DNA from: Deltaproteobacteria bacterium
GTDB lineage: Bacteria > Desulfobacterota > Desulfomonilia > UBA1062
Assembly (NCBI GenBank): GCA_018433775.1
Contig: JAHDQN010000033.1
Coordinates: 41,987 to 105,986 of the forward strand
DNA length: 64,000 nucleotides
Direction of reading: 5' to 3'
The position numbers were made by a program, and so were the translations under genes. The notes under the pieces were generated by a model that ran no database searches, was not told the origin of the DNA, and saw nothing but the letters and a program-made list of their open reading frames with translations. Position 1 is the stretch's first letter. Every line of letters begins with the position of its first letter. Shown here piece by piece: positions 42,855-51,480 of the stretch.

Positions 42855-44156
42855 ATGGATAACAAAACACTCGGGGACAAGAGAAACACGATCATGGCAA
42901 AGGGCTTTGCCAGCGGAAAACCGGCATATGTGGCTCGTGCGAAAGGCGCGGTGGTCACCGACGTCGAGGGACGGGAGTATATCGATTTCGGCGGCGGCAT
43001 CGCGGTGATGAATGTGGGGCACTCTCATCACAAGGTCGTCCGGGCCATCAAGCAGCAGGCGGAAAAATTCACCCACACCTGCTTCATGGTGATGCCCTAT
43101 GAGCCCGCCGTCACACTCGGCGAAAAGCTCAGCGCCATCACCCCGGTTCCGGCGCCCAAACGCGTGTTCCTTACGAACAGCGGGGCAGAGGCCGTGGAGA
43201 ACGCCGTCAAGATCGCCCGGTATTATACCAAGCGGCCGGCCGTTATTGTCCTGGACCATGCATTCCACGGCAGGACCCTGCTCACCATGACCATGACGGC
43301 AAAGGTAAAGCCGTACAAGTGGGGTTTCGGTCCGTTTGCACCGGAGGTCTACCGCATTCCCAACCCCTACTGCTACCGGTGCCCCTTCGGGCTCAAATAT
43401 CCCAAATGCGATATTGCGTGCGCCGATTACCTCAAAACAGAGTTTTTCGGCAGGGTCGCACCCGATTCCATTGCAGCCGTCATTGCCGAGCCGGTGCAGG
43501 GAGAGGGCGGGTTCATCACTCCTCCGCCCGAGTATTTCCCCAAACTGGCGCAGATCTGCAGGGAAAACGGCATCCTCTTCGTGGCGGACGAGATCCAGTC
43601 CGGCATGGCGCGGACCGGGGAGAAGATGTTCGCCATCGAGCACTGGGGGGTCGAGCCCGACATGGTCACCGTTGCCAAGAGCCTGGCCGCGGGCATGCCG
43701 TTGAGCGCCGTAGTGGGCAGGCAGGAGATCATGGACTCGGTCCACGGCGGGGGCATCGGCGGGACCTACGGCGGCAACCCGGTCTGTTGTGCAGCGGCCA
43801 ACGCCGTCCTCGATGTCTACGAACAGGAGAACATCCCCCGGAAGAGCGAGCGGCTCGGCAGAAAGATCCGTGCGGCATTCGACAGGCTCAAGCGGAAATA
43901 CGAGGTCATCGGCGATGTCAGGGGCATGGGCCCCATGCTGGCACTGGAGCTGGTGAAGGACCGCAAGACCAGACAGCCCGCCCCGGAGGAGACCGCGGCA
44001 GTGGTGAAATATGCCTTCGAGAAGGGACTCATCCTGCTTTCCTGCGGTTCATACGGCAATGTCATCAGGACCATCATGCCGCTGGTCATCACGGACACGC
44101 AGCTCAAGAAGGGCATTGCGATCCTGGACGAGGCCTTTGCCTCACTCAAGAAGTAA
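42855..44156 (+). CDS. gabT: Class III aminotransferase, 4-aminobutyrate type
   Basis: 433 aa PLP enzyme of the GABA/acetylornithine transaminase family. PLP lysine is Lys275 in VAKSLAAGMPLSAVVGR; the Asp of VADEIQSGMARTGEK binds the pyridine nitrogen. Expected to convert GABA and 2-oxoglutarate to succinic semialdehyde and glutamate. An insertion around 173-189, PYCYRCPFGLKYPKCDIAC, has four Cys (CxxC-x8-CxxxC). Mammalian GABA transaminase has a Cys-bound [2Fe-2S] near the dimer interface, so a cluster is possible here (inference). Preceded by GGAGGAGGG. Confidence 0.85.
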   Translation: MDNKTLGDKRNTIMAKGFASGKPAYVARAKGAVVTDVEGREYIDFGGGIAVMNVGHSHHKVVRAIKQQAEKFTHTCFMVMPYEPAVTLGEKLSAITPVPAPKRVFLTNSGAEAVENAVKIARYYTKRPAVIVLDHAFHGRTLLTMTMTAKVKPYKWGFGPFAPEVYRIPNPYCYRCPFGLKYPKCDIACADYLKTEFFGRVAPDSIAAVIAEPVQGEGGFITPPPEYFPKLAQICRENGILFVADEIQSGMARTGEKMFAIEHWGVEPDMVTVAKSLAAGMPLSAVVGRQEIMDSVHGGGIGGTYGGNPVCCAAANAVLDVYEQENIPRKSERLGRKIRAAFDRLKRKYEVIGDVRGMGPMLALELVKDRKTRQPAPEETAAVVKYAFEKGLILLSCGSYGNVIRTIMPLVITDTQLKKGIAILDEAFASLKK

Positions 44157-44222
44157 CGTTGTTTCCATAAACGTAAAAAAGGGGCAACCCGAGCATAGAA
44201 TCAAATAATGAAGGGGGATACA

Positions 44223-45494
44223 ATGAAGAAAGGCGAGTATTATTACAGGGGATGCGTGGGCGTCCTTGCGGCTATCGTGATGTGCGCTCTCGTGGTCGGC
44301 TTCGAGTCTTCCTCGTATGCAGCGGATGAGAATGTCGTCAAGATCGGCAACATCCTTCCGCTCTCCGGCCCCTCGGCCTCGGTGGGCATCCAGGGGCAGA
44401 ACGCCCGCAAGCTTGCCACCGAGTACATCAACAAGGCCGGCGGAATCAAGTCACTCGGCGGGGCGAAGATCGTGAACATCTGGACCGACAGCAAGGGCGA
44501 CCCGAACGTCGGGGTCACCGCGGCAGAGCAGCTCATCAACACCGACAAGGTCCACCTCATCTCCGGCGCGTGGAACTCCGCGGTCACCTACCCGTCGACC
44601 CAGGTTGCGGAGCGCTACGGCGTTCCGTATATCGTGCCGGTGTCCGTCCGCGACACCATTACCGAGCGGGGTTTCAAGTATACCTTCCGCATCGCGGCAA
44701 AGGACAGCTGGTGGGCCAGGGACCAGTTCCTGTTCCTCGAAGAGCAGAAGAAGCTCACCGGGACGAAGCTTCAGACCATTGCCTTCGTGTACGAGAACGG
44801 CGACTGGGGCACCGGCATGAGGGATCAGTGGTCCGTACTCGCCAAGGAGTTCGGCTACAAGGTCGTGCTCGACGAGCCCTATCCCAGCACCGCCAGCGAC
44901 CTGACCCCCGTGGTCATGAAGATCAAGACCAGGAAGCCCGATGTCATCCTGCTCACCTCGAACGCAGCCGACGCGATTCTTCTCACCAACACCATGGCGA
45001 CCATGAAGGTGAAGGCTAAGGCCGTCATCGGTACCGGCGGCGGGCACGCAGACCCCATGTTCCGCAAGAACACGGGCAAGAACTGCGAATACATGTTCGA
45101 CGTGGTGGAGTGGGAAACCGACCTGAACAGGCCCGAAATCCCCGATCTCAATGCCGAATTCAAGAAGCGCTACGGGTATGACCTGGCAGGCGAATCCGTT
45201 GACGCCTTCGCATCCGTCTATGTCATAGCCGACGCCCTGGAGCGCGCTGCCTCGACCGACCCCAAGAAGATCAGGGACGCCCTGGCGGCAACCAGACTGT
45301 GTGTCGGCGACAGCAGGCTGGGCATCGATATCCTCTCCTACGACTGCGTGGAGTTTGAAGAATCAGGCCAGAATAAGCATGCAGGAATCATCCTCGTCCA
45401 GTTCCGTGAGGTCGACGGCGCTATGGAACGGGTGACCGTGTATCCCGGCAAGGCGGCAAGAAAGGGTTTCCCGGCGGTATTCCCCATGCCGTAG
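44223..45494 (+). CDS. Branched-chain amino acid-type ABC transporter substrate-binding protein
   Basis: 423 aa from ATG 44223, which has AGGGGG just upstream (an in-frame ATG at 44208 lacks one). Signal peptide with a long hydrophobic core (VLAAIVMCALVVGF) and a cleavage-like SYAADE. Family block: VKIGNILPLSGPSASVGIQG, NKAGGIKSLGGAKIVN and the ligand pocket region LISGAWNSAVTYPSTQVAER, PSTASDLTPVVMKIKTRKPD. This is the periplasmic LivJ/LivK type. GABA or another small amino acid is the likely ligand given its neighbours, but no ligand can be read from the sequence. Confidence 0.87.
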   Translation: MKKGEYYYRGCVGVLAAIVMCALVVGFESSSYAADENVVKIGNILPLSGPSASVGIQGQNARKLATEYINKAGGIKSLGGAKIVNIWTDSKGDPNVGVTAAEQLINTDKVHLISGAWNSAVTYPSTQVAERYGVPYIVPVSVRDTITERGFKYTFRIAAKDSWWARDQFLFLEEQKKLTGTKLQTIAFVYENGDWGTGMRDQWSVLAKEFGYKVVLDEPYPSTASDLTPVVMKIKTRKPDVILLTSNAADAILLTNTMATMKVKAKAVIGTGGGHADPMFRKNTGKNCEYMFDVVEWETDLNRPEIPDLNAEFKKRYGYDLAGESVDAFASVYVIADALERAASTDPKKIRDALAATRLCVGDSRLGIDILSYDCVEFEESGQNKHAGIILVQFREVDGAMERVTVYPGKAARKGFPAVFPMP

Positions 45495-45550
45495 TCTCAT
45501 GCGCGAAAGCCTGAAGAGGTGAACAATCGGAGAGTCCACACTGTAATGGG

Positions 45551-45589
45551 GAGAGCCGGGTGCTGAACGACTTTGGCGCCCGGCCTCTC
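45551..45589 (+). other. Intercistronic stem-loop between livK-like and livH-like genes
   Basis: GAGA (45551-45554) with TCTC (45586-45589) and GCCGGGTGC (45555-45563) with GCGCCCGGC (45576-45584) form a 13 bp stem with one bulged C and one G-U pair; loop of 12 nt. No U-tract, so a processing or stability element rather than a terminator. Confidence 0.5.
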
Positions 45590-45612
45590 TGAGAAGACGA
45601 GACGAGGTCACC

Positions 45613-46497
45613 ATGGACATTATCATCCAAGCACTAATCAACGGGCTCTTGACCGGCTCGTACTACGGGCTCGCAGCCCTGGGCCTGACGATCATTTTCG
45701 GAGTCATCAAGGTTATCAATTTTGCCCATGGCTCGCTGCTCATGGTAGGTATGTTCGCCGCCTACTGGATGGTGAGGCTGACCGGATGGCACCCGTATGC
45801 GGCCCTCATCGTGGTGGTGCCGCTGCTGTTCCTCTTCGGCTACGCGCTCCAGGGTATTCTGATCAAGCCGATCCTTGAGGGCCAGAGGGACGTACGCGAG
45901 CCTACCGAGGTCATCATCGTCACCACCGGTGTCTGGTATATCCTCGACAACCTGGCGCTCATGATCTTCGGCGCGGAGTACCGGGTCGTCCAGACGAGCA
46001 TCACGGGACAGATCTTCATGCTCGGCGATTATATCTTCCCCAAGGCACAGCTCTACGGTCTGATAACCACTGCCGTCACTGCCGGGCTGGTGCTGTGGTT
46101 CCTCAAGTACACGAAAACGGGCATGTCCATCAGGGCCGCCTCGCTCGACAGAGACGCAGCAAGCCTCATGGGAATCAACCAGTACCGGGTGTACAACATC
46201 GCGTTCGGGATCGGGGCCATGATCGCCGGCATCGTGGGATGCGTGCTGATACCGTTTTATTACGTGTTCCCCACGGTGGGGGTGATATTCGACGTGAAAT
46301 GTTTCATCATCGTGGTGCTCGGCGGTCTCGGGAGCATACCCGGTGCGCTGGCAGGCGGGGTGATCGTGGGGCTTATCGAGTCGACCTTCTCCCAGTACAT
46401 GACATCCACATGGACAGAGCTCATCGTCTATGTGGTTTTCCTGGCAGTGTTGTTCATCAGGCCGGCCGGTCTCTTCGGCGAAAAAAGAGACTGGTGA
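45613..46497 (+). CDS. livH: Liv-type ABC transporter permease (LivH-like)
   Basis: 294 aa, eight or so hydrophobic segments; LivH/RbsC-like permease. Characteristic: GSYYGLAALGLTIIFGVIKV, INFAHGSLLMVGMFAAYWM (the NFAHG block of LivH) and the EAA-like turn ASLDRDAASLMGINQYRVYN. The C-terminal DVKCFIIVVLGGLGSIPGAL, then GGVIVGLIES, is diagnostic. GACGAGGTCACC precedes the ATG. Operon with the binding protein and LivM/G/F. Confidence 0.9.
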   Translation: MDIIIQALINGLLTGSYYGLAALGLTIIFGVIKVINFAHGSLLMVGMFAAYWMVRLTGWHPYAALIVVVPLLFLFGYALQGILIKPILEGQRDVREPTEVIIVTTGVWYILDNLALMIFGAEYRVVQTSITGQIFMLGDYIFPKAQLYGLITTAVTAGLVLWFLKYTKTGMSIRAASLDRDAASLMGINQYRVYNIAFGIGAMIAGIVGCVLIPFYYVFPTVGVIFDVKCFIIVVLGGLGSIPGALAGGVIVGLIESTFSQYMTSTWTELIVYVVFLAVLFIRPAGLFGEKRDW

Positions 46498-46512
46498 GAA
46501 AGGAGATATGTC

Positions 46513-47541
46513 ATGAATACCGGGATACAAAAGAGAAAAAAAATCGACACAACCCTCAAGGTCCTGCTCGCCCTCTTCGTGTTCACGGTCCCGCTGTGGG
46601 TGACAAGCCCAACGACGCTCCAGATCCTCATCTTCCTGTTCCTGTATGCCTATCTCACCACCACCTGGAATCTGGTGGGCGGGTTTGCGGGAGTTCTTCC
46701 GCTGGGGCATTCGGCCTATGTGGGCATTGGGGCATACGCCTCGACCGTGCTCTTCATCTCGTACGGGGTAAGCCCCTGGATCGGGATGTGGGTCGGCGGG
46801 CTCATCGCGGCAATCGTGGGGATCATTATCGGCATCCCGACCCTGAAGCTCAGGGGCGCCTACTTCGCCCTGTCCACCATGGCCTTCGGCGAGGGCGTGA
46901 GAGTGCTCGTGGAGAATACCATGCAGTTGGGGCCGTTCAATATCAACGGACCCAGGGGGATCTGCGTGCCCCTGATTCCCGGGAACAACATCGCGGCCTT
47001 CCAGTTCCTGAGCAAGGTGCCGTATTACTACATCATCCTCATCATGCTGTGCGTCGTTCTGTTCATCACCTGGTACATCTCCCGGATACGGCCCGGGTAC
47101 TACCTCGCAGCAGGCGGCGAAGAGCCCGAGGCAGCCCAGTCCCTGGGCGTCAACGTGGCGAAGTACAAGGTCTGGGCCATGGGACTGAGCTGCTTTCTCA
47201 CGGCATTAGGCGGCACCTTCCTCGCCCAGCTCGCCCTGTATTTCTACCCCAAGCAGATTCTGGGGCTCGACTTCTCCTTCGAGCTGGCCTTCATAGCTCT
47301 GATCGGCGGCCGCGGAACGATTGCAGGCCCGGTGGTGGGGGCGCTCATCCTGCGGCCGGTGAGCGAGCTCACCCGCATCTATTTGAGCGCCGTGCTCCCG
47401 GGACTTCACCTGGTGATCTTCGGACTGGTGCTGATCCTCGTCATGCTCTACCAGCCAAAGGGGCTGGTGGGGCCGCTCGAAAAGCTCTACAACTGGTTCC
47501 TGGATAAGGTCAGCGGGACTGAAAAGGAGGTGAGGACATAA
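46513..47541 (+). CDS. livM: Liv-type ABC transporter permease (LivM-like)
   Basis: 342 aa, about nine hydrophobic segments. LivM markers: NLVGGFAGVLPLGHSAYVGI, AYFALSTMAFGEGVRVLVEN, GEEPEAAQSLGVNVAKYKVW and LDFSFELAFIALIGGRGTIA, GPVVGALIL. Partner of LivH for the membrane channel. AAAGGAGATATG lies upstream of the start. The gene ends one base before the ATG of livG. Confidence 0.9.
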   Translation: MNTGIQKRKKIDTTLKVLLALFVFTVPLWVTSPTTLQILIFLFLYAYLTTTWNLVGGFAGVLPLGHSAYVGIGAYASTVLFISYGVSPWIGMWVGGLIAAIVGIIIGIPTLKLRGAYFALSTMAFGEGVRVLVENTMQLGPFNINGPRGICVPLIPGNNIAAFQFLSKVPYYYIILIMLCVVLFITWYISRIRPGYYLAAGGEEPEAAQSLGVNVAKYKVWAMGLSCFLTALGGTFLAQLALYFYPKQILGLDFSFELAFIALIGGRGTIAGPVVGALILRPVSELTRIYLSAVLPGLHLVIFGLVLILVMLYQPKGLVGPLEKLYNWFLDKVSGTEKEVRT

Positions 47542-48267
47542 ATGGCACTGCTCGAGATCAACAACGTATCGAAGCACTTCGGCGGGCTCAAGGCAGTGGA
47601 TCAGGTGAGCATGAGTATCGAGAAGGGCCAGATCTACGGCCTCATCGGGCCCAACGGGGCAGGGAAATCCACTCTCTTCAACTGTGTGGCCGGCACTTAC
47701 GGGCCTACCCTCGGCACCATGATCTATAGCGGGAAAGACATTACCAGGTGGAAACCGTGGGATATCTGCAAACTCGGGATCGCCCGCACATTCCAGGTCG
47801 TGAAGCCGTTCCAGACCAAGACCGTTCTCTACAACACCATGGTCGGCGCCTTTATCCGGACACCGAACCGCTCCGAGGCCGAGGACCGGTCAATGGATGT
47901 GCTCAAGAGCTTCCATCTGGCGGACAAGGCCCATACGCTGGCAAAAAATCTCACCATCGCCGACCGCAAGCGCCTCGAAGTGGCCCGGGCCATGGCCACC
48001 GAGCCCGAGATGCTTTTGCTCGACGAGTGCATGGCGGGGCTGCGGCCCAACGAGGTCGATCAGACCCTGGACGAGATCAGGCAGATCCGGGACAGGGGCA
48101 TCACCATCTTCATGATCGAACACATCATGCGGGCCATCATGTCGGTTTCCGACCGGATCACGGTTATCCAGTTCGGCAGGAAGATCATGGACGGAACGCC
48201 GCAGGAAGTCGCCAAGGACGAGCGCGTCATCAAAGCATACCTGGGGGAAAGCTATGCCGCTGCTTGA
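47542..48267 (+). CDS. livG: Liv-type ABC transporter ATP-binding protein (LivG-like)
   Basis: 241 aa ATPase. Walker A GPNGAGKST, the Q-loop region GIARTFQVVKPFQTKTVLYN, a divergent signature (LTIADRKRLEVARAMATEPE instead of LSxGxxR) and Walker B LLLLDECMAGLRPNEV. The degenerate signature LTIADRKR and the DECMAGL Walker B depart from the usual LSGGxxR and DEPxAGL. LivG paralogues can carry a weakened consensus because the partner subunit supplies the second site. AGGAGGTGAG precedes the start. Confidence 0.88.
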   Translation: MALLEINNVSKHFGGLKAVDQVSMSIEKGQIYGLIGPNGAGKSTLFNCVAGTYGPTLGTMIYSGKDITRWKPWDICKLGIARTFQVVKPFQTKTVLYNTMVGAFIRTPNRSEAEDRSMDVLKSFHLADKAHTLAKNLTIADRKRLEVARAMATEPEMLLLDECMAGLRPNEVDQTLDEIRQIRDRGITIFMIEHIMRAIMSVSDRITVIQFGRKIMDGTPQEVAKDERVIKAYLGESYAAA

Positions 48268-48964
48268 TATCAGAAAGATAAACTGTTTTTACGGAGATGT
48301 GCAGGTCATTTACGATGTCTCCATGTACGTGGAGCAGGGTGAGATCATCAGTCTCATCGGCGGCAACGGGGCGGGCAAGTCGACCATCCTGCGATGTATT
48401 TCCGGACTGATGAGGGCCGGCTCGGGAGAGATCCTGTTCGAGAACACGCCCATCCAGAACTCCCGGCCCGAGAAGATCGTGGAGAGGGGGATCATCCATG
48501 TTCCCGAGGGCCGCAGGCTCTTTTCGCTCATGACGGTCAAGGAAAACCTCATGGTGGGCGCCAACAATTCCCGGGCATATCCGCAGAGAAACGAAACGAT
48601 AAAAGACGTGTACAAGCTTCTGCCCCGTCTCCAGGAACGGGAGACCCAGCAGGCAATCACCCTGAGCGGAGGCGAGCAGCAGATGGTGGCAATCGGCCGG
48701 GGGATGATGGCCAGGCCGAAGATTCTCATGCTGGACGAGCCCTCACTGGGACTGGCGCCGGTGCTGATCAACGAGATTTTCCAGACCGTCAGGAAGATCG
48801 CCGAGCAGGGGACCACGGTTCTTCTGGTCGAGCAGGACGTGCAGAACTCACTCGGCCTGTCCGACAGGGGATATGTGCTGGAAAACGGGAAAATCGCCCA
48901 GGAGGGGACCGGCAGAGAACTGCTGGACAATCCGAGCATCCGAGAGGCCTACCTCGGCATATAG
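48254..48964 (+). CDS. livF: Liv-type ABC transporter ATP-binding protein (LivF-like)
   Basis: 236 aa ATPase with intact motifs: Walker A GGNGAGKST, Q-loop ISLIGGNG onward, signature LSGGEQQMVAIGRGMM and Walker B KILMLDEPSLGLAPVL, H-loop TTVLLVEQDVQ. It overlaps the end of livG by 14 bp. Completes the importer with LivH, LivM, LivG and the binding protein. Confidence 0.92.
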   Translation: MPLLDIRKINCFYGDVQVIYDVSMYVEQGEIISLIGGNGAGKSTILRCISGLMRAGSGEILFENTPIQNSRPEKIVERGIIHVPEGRRLFSLMTVKENLMVGANNSRAYPQRNETIKDVYKLLPRLQERETQQAITLSGGEQQMVAIGRGMMARPKILMLDEPSLGLAPVLINEIFQTVRKIAEQGTTVLLVEQDVQNSLGLSDRGYVLENGKIAQEGTGRELLDNPSIREAYLGI

Positions 48965-49009
48965 CAGGGATAAATACGCATTGGAGATATCTCCTGGCCC
49001 CTTGTGGAA

Positions 49010-49045
49010 GTTCAGTCCATCCACGTGCGGGTGGATGGACTGAAC
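49010..49045. repeat. Perfect 15 bp inverted repeat downstream of livF
   Basis: Arms at 49010-49024 and 49031-49045 are perfect complements (GTTCAGTCCATCCAC and GTGGATGGACTGAAC) with a 6 nt loop. The stem extends about five more base pairs if one bulge is allowed (GGAAG/CTTCC). No T-tract follows on either strand. Confidence 0.65.
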
Positions 49046-49267
49046 CTTCCCGATACGAAGAAAGCCGGTCACCGGATATCAGGCAGGGACCGGGATGACC
49101 ACCGGCAGAGCCATGACCGACACATACATGCTGCTCGTGCAGCATGAACACCCGGGAGAGGGGAGAGGCAGAGCTTTCCTTGAGAACACCGCAAGGCATT
49201 CCATAAGAACAGGCTCATAAAACCATGGGGACCGGAGAGATCCAAGGTGAAAGGAGGGACCGCGGAC

Positions 49268-50617
49268 ATGCAGGACTTCATACAACGGGTTGAAGATTGC
49301 AACCCGGGAGAACGGGAGTTTCTCCAGGCTGTGAGTGAGGTGGCGGAGTCGGTCAAGCCGGTGCTGGACAGGAATCCCGAGTACCGCAAAGAGAAGATTA
49401 TGGAACGCATCGTGGAGCCCGAGCGGGCGGTCATGTTCAGGGTGCCCTGGGTGGATGATGCCGGTGAGGTCCAGATCAACAGAGGGTACCGGATTCAGAT
49501 GAACAGCTCCATCGGGCCGTATAAGGGAGGGTTCAGATTTCATCCGTCCGTGAACCTGAGCATACTGAAGTTTCTGGCCTTCGAGCAGGTGTTCAAGAAC
49601 GCCCTGACCACGCTGCCCATGGGTGGCGGGAAAGGGGGGTCGGATTTTGATCCCAAGGGAAGATCGGACCGGGAGATCATGCGTTTCTGCCAGAGCTTCA
49701 TGAGCGAGATCTTCCGGCATATCGGGCCGGATACCGATGTTCCCGCCGGCGATATCGGCGTGGGCGCCCGGGAGATCGGGTATCTGTTCGGCATGTACAA
49801 AAAGCTTCACAACGAGTTTACCGGCGTTCTGACCGGCAAGGGGCTGAAATGGGGCGGGAGCCTCATCAGGCCCGAGGCCACGGGCTATGGCGCGGTTTAC
49901 TTTGCAGCCGAAATGCTCGCCGCCAGGGGAGAGACCCTGGAAGGAAAGGTATGCCTGGTATCCGGATCGGGCAACGTGGCCCAGTTCACCACGGAAAAGC
50001 TCATCGAGCTCGGGGCCACGGTGGTGACCCTGTCAGATTCCAACGGATATATTTATGACGAAGCAGGCATCGACCGCGAGAAGCTTCACTATGTGATGGA
50101 GCTCAAAAACATCAGGAGAGGGAGGATCAAGGAATACACCGAGAAGTATCCGGAAGCGGTCTATATCCCTCTGGAGACATCCACGCCCGTTAACCCGCTG
50201 TGGGATCATAAGGCGCAATGCGCGTTCCCGAGTGCCACCCAGAACGAGATCAACGGAAAGGATGCGGAGAACCTGGTGAAGAACGGCGTGTACGTCATCA
50301 GTGAGGGTGCAAATATGCCCACCACTCCCGACGGGGTTGACCTCTTCGTTGACCATAAGCTGCTCTATGGGCCGGGCAAGGCTGCCAATGCGGGCGGCGT
50401 TTCGGTTTCCGGCCTGGAGATGACCCAGAACAGCATGCGTCTGAGCTGGACGCGCGAGGAGGTGGACAACCGCCTGAGAACGATCATGAAGAGCATCCAT
50501 CATGCGTGCACGGATGCTGCCGAAACCTACGGCAAACCCGGCAACTATGTCATGGGAGCCAACATCGCGGGCTTCGAGAAGGTGGCAGAAGCCATGCTGG
50601 CACAGGGCGTGGTGTGA
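49268..50617 (+). CDS. gdhA: NADP-dependent glutamate dehydrogenase
   Basis: 449 aa, hexameric class, close to E. coli GdhA in length and sequence. Blocks: SIGPYKGGFRFHPSVNLSIL, LTTLPMGGGKGGSDFDPKGR (catalytic Lys region), DTDVPAGDIGVGAREIGYLF, the NAD(P) loop VSGSGNVAQFTTEKLIELG and EGANMPTTPDGVDLF with GKAANAGGVSVSGLEMTQNS. ATG 49268 was chosen to fit the family N-terminus (QDFIQRVEDCNPGEREFLQA); a GTG at 49247 adds seven residues. It would regenerate 2-oxoglutarate for the transaminase. A 36 bp inverted repeat separates it from livF. Confidence 0.93.
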   Translation: MQDFIQRVEDCNPGEREFLQAVSEVAESVKPVLDRNPEYRKEKIMERIVEPERAVMFRVPWVDDAGEVQINRGYRIQMNSSIGPYKGGFRFHPSVNLSILKFLAFEQVFKNALTTLPMGGGKGGSDFDPKGRSDREIMRFCQSFMSEIFRHIGPDTDVPAGDIGVGAREIGYLFGMYKKLHNEFTGVLTGKGLKWGGSLIRPEATGYGAVYFAAEMLAARGETLEGKVCLVSGSGNVAQFTTEKLIELGATVVTLSDSNGYIYDEAGIDREKLHYVMELKNIRRGRIKEYTEKYPEAVYIPLETSTPVNPLWDHKAQCAFPSATQNEINGKDAENLVKNGVYVISEGANMPTTPDGVDLFVDHKLLYGPGKAANAGGVSVSGLEMTQNSMRLSWTREEVDNRLRTIMKSIHHACTDAAETYGKPGNYVMGANIAGFEKVAEAMLAQGVV

Positions 50618-50967
50618 CATTCGAAAATGTATTCCGTATGAGGGAATGAACCCCGCTCAACAGCCCGGTTTCGGAGGAATTTCCCAGGGGGAACCGTTTA
50701 TAAGTCCCGGTGCGTACGATGGTCATTATATGGCAAGCCCCACGAAACTGAGCCATTCCCCTTCTCCCGGTGACGGGGGAAACCGTGTATCTGTGGCAGA
50801 TGCCGCACGAAAAGCCCCTGGTCATGAGAAGCAACCGTGCGACATCACCAGGTGACGTGCAGGAATTTCTGATGAAAACCGGAGACGAACCGGTATATAA
50901 GACCGGAGGGCGGATTGTTGCGGCACACCTTAAAAAAGGCATGGATCTGCAGGAAAGAAGGTGCTCA
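50618..50967. other. Intergenic region of 350 bp
   Basis: No gene supported and no clear promoter consensus. It must carry the start signals of the following flavin-barrel gene. Confidence 0.4.
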
Positions 50968-51423
50968 ATGAGGAGAAAAGAAAAGGAGATTTTCGATCGC
51001 AGGGAGATGGATGAGATCATCAGACGTTCATCGGTACTGCGCCTGGCAATGGTGGACGGCGGACGGCCTTACCTGGTGCCCGTGTGTTTCGGGTACCATG
51101 AGAATGCCCTGTACATCCACTGCGCACCGGAGGGAAGAAAGATCGACATTCTCCGCCAGAGCCCTCTGGTGTGTTTCGAGTTCGATCTCGACGCCTCCAT
51201 CGTTCGCGCTGACAAGGCGTGCAACTGGACGGTGAGGTATTCGAGCGTCATCGGCTACGGTGTTGCCGTGTTCATCCACGACGCCCGGTTGAAGCGCGAT
51301 GCCTTAAAGATTATCATGAACCAGTATGCAGACGCAGAGATCCATATTCCTGAAAAGGCGGTTGACACGGTTGCAATCATACGGATTGATATAATGGAGA
51401 TGACCGGGAAGCGCTCCGGTTGA
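50968..51423 (+). CDS. Pyridoxamine 5'-phosphate oxidase family protein (Nim-like)
   Basis: 151 aa flavin split-barrel. It reads REMDEIIRRSSVLRLAMVDG, GRPYLVPVCFGYHENALYIH, then a GRKIDILRQSPLVCFEFDLD, the order typical of the nitroimidazole-resistance (NimA)/PNPOx-like group that binds FMN and heme-like cofactors. GAAGG precedes the ATG at 50968. The frame can be extended upstream but no family homology is visible there. Activity unknown; could be a small flavoreductase. Confidence 0.8.
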   Translation: MRRKEKEIFDRREMDEIIRRSSVLRLAMVDGGRPYLVPVCFGYHENALYIHCAPEGRKIDILRQSPLVCFEFDLDASIVRADKACNWTVRYSSVIGYGVAVFIHDARLKRDALKIIMNQYADAEIHIPEKAVDTVAIIRIDIMEMTGKRSG

Positions 51424-51480
51424 AGTGATTTCACACCGGATTCCTCGTGCAGGCAAGGGCGGGGTGGGAAAGGACCAGCA

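Noticed and set aside
41811..43745. Minus-strand open frame of 644 codons
   Set aside because: Antisense to the Fe-alcohol dehydrogenase and aminotransferase genes; GC-rich codon mirror with no motif or ribosome site.
44157..44190. ACGTT/AACGT hairpin before the binding-protein gene
   Set aside because: 5 bp stem followed by A-run, not T; no terminator or regulatory meaning can be supported.
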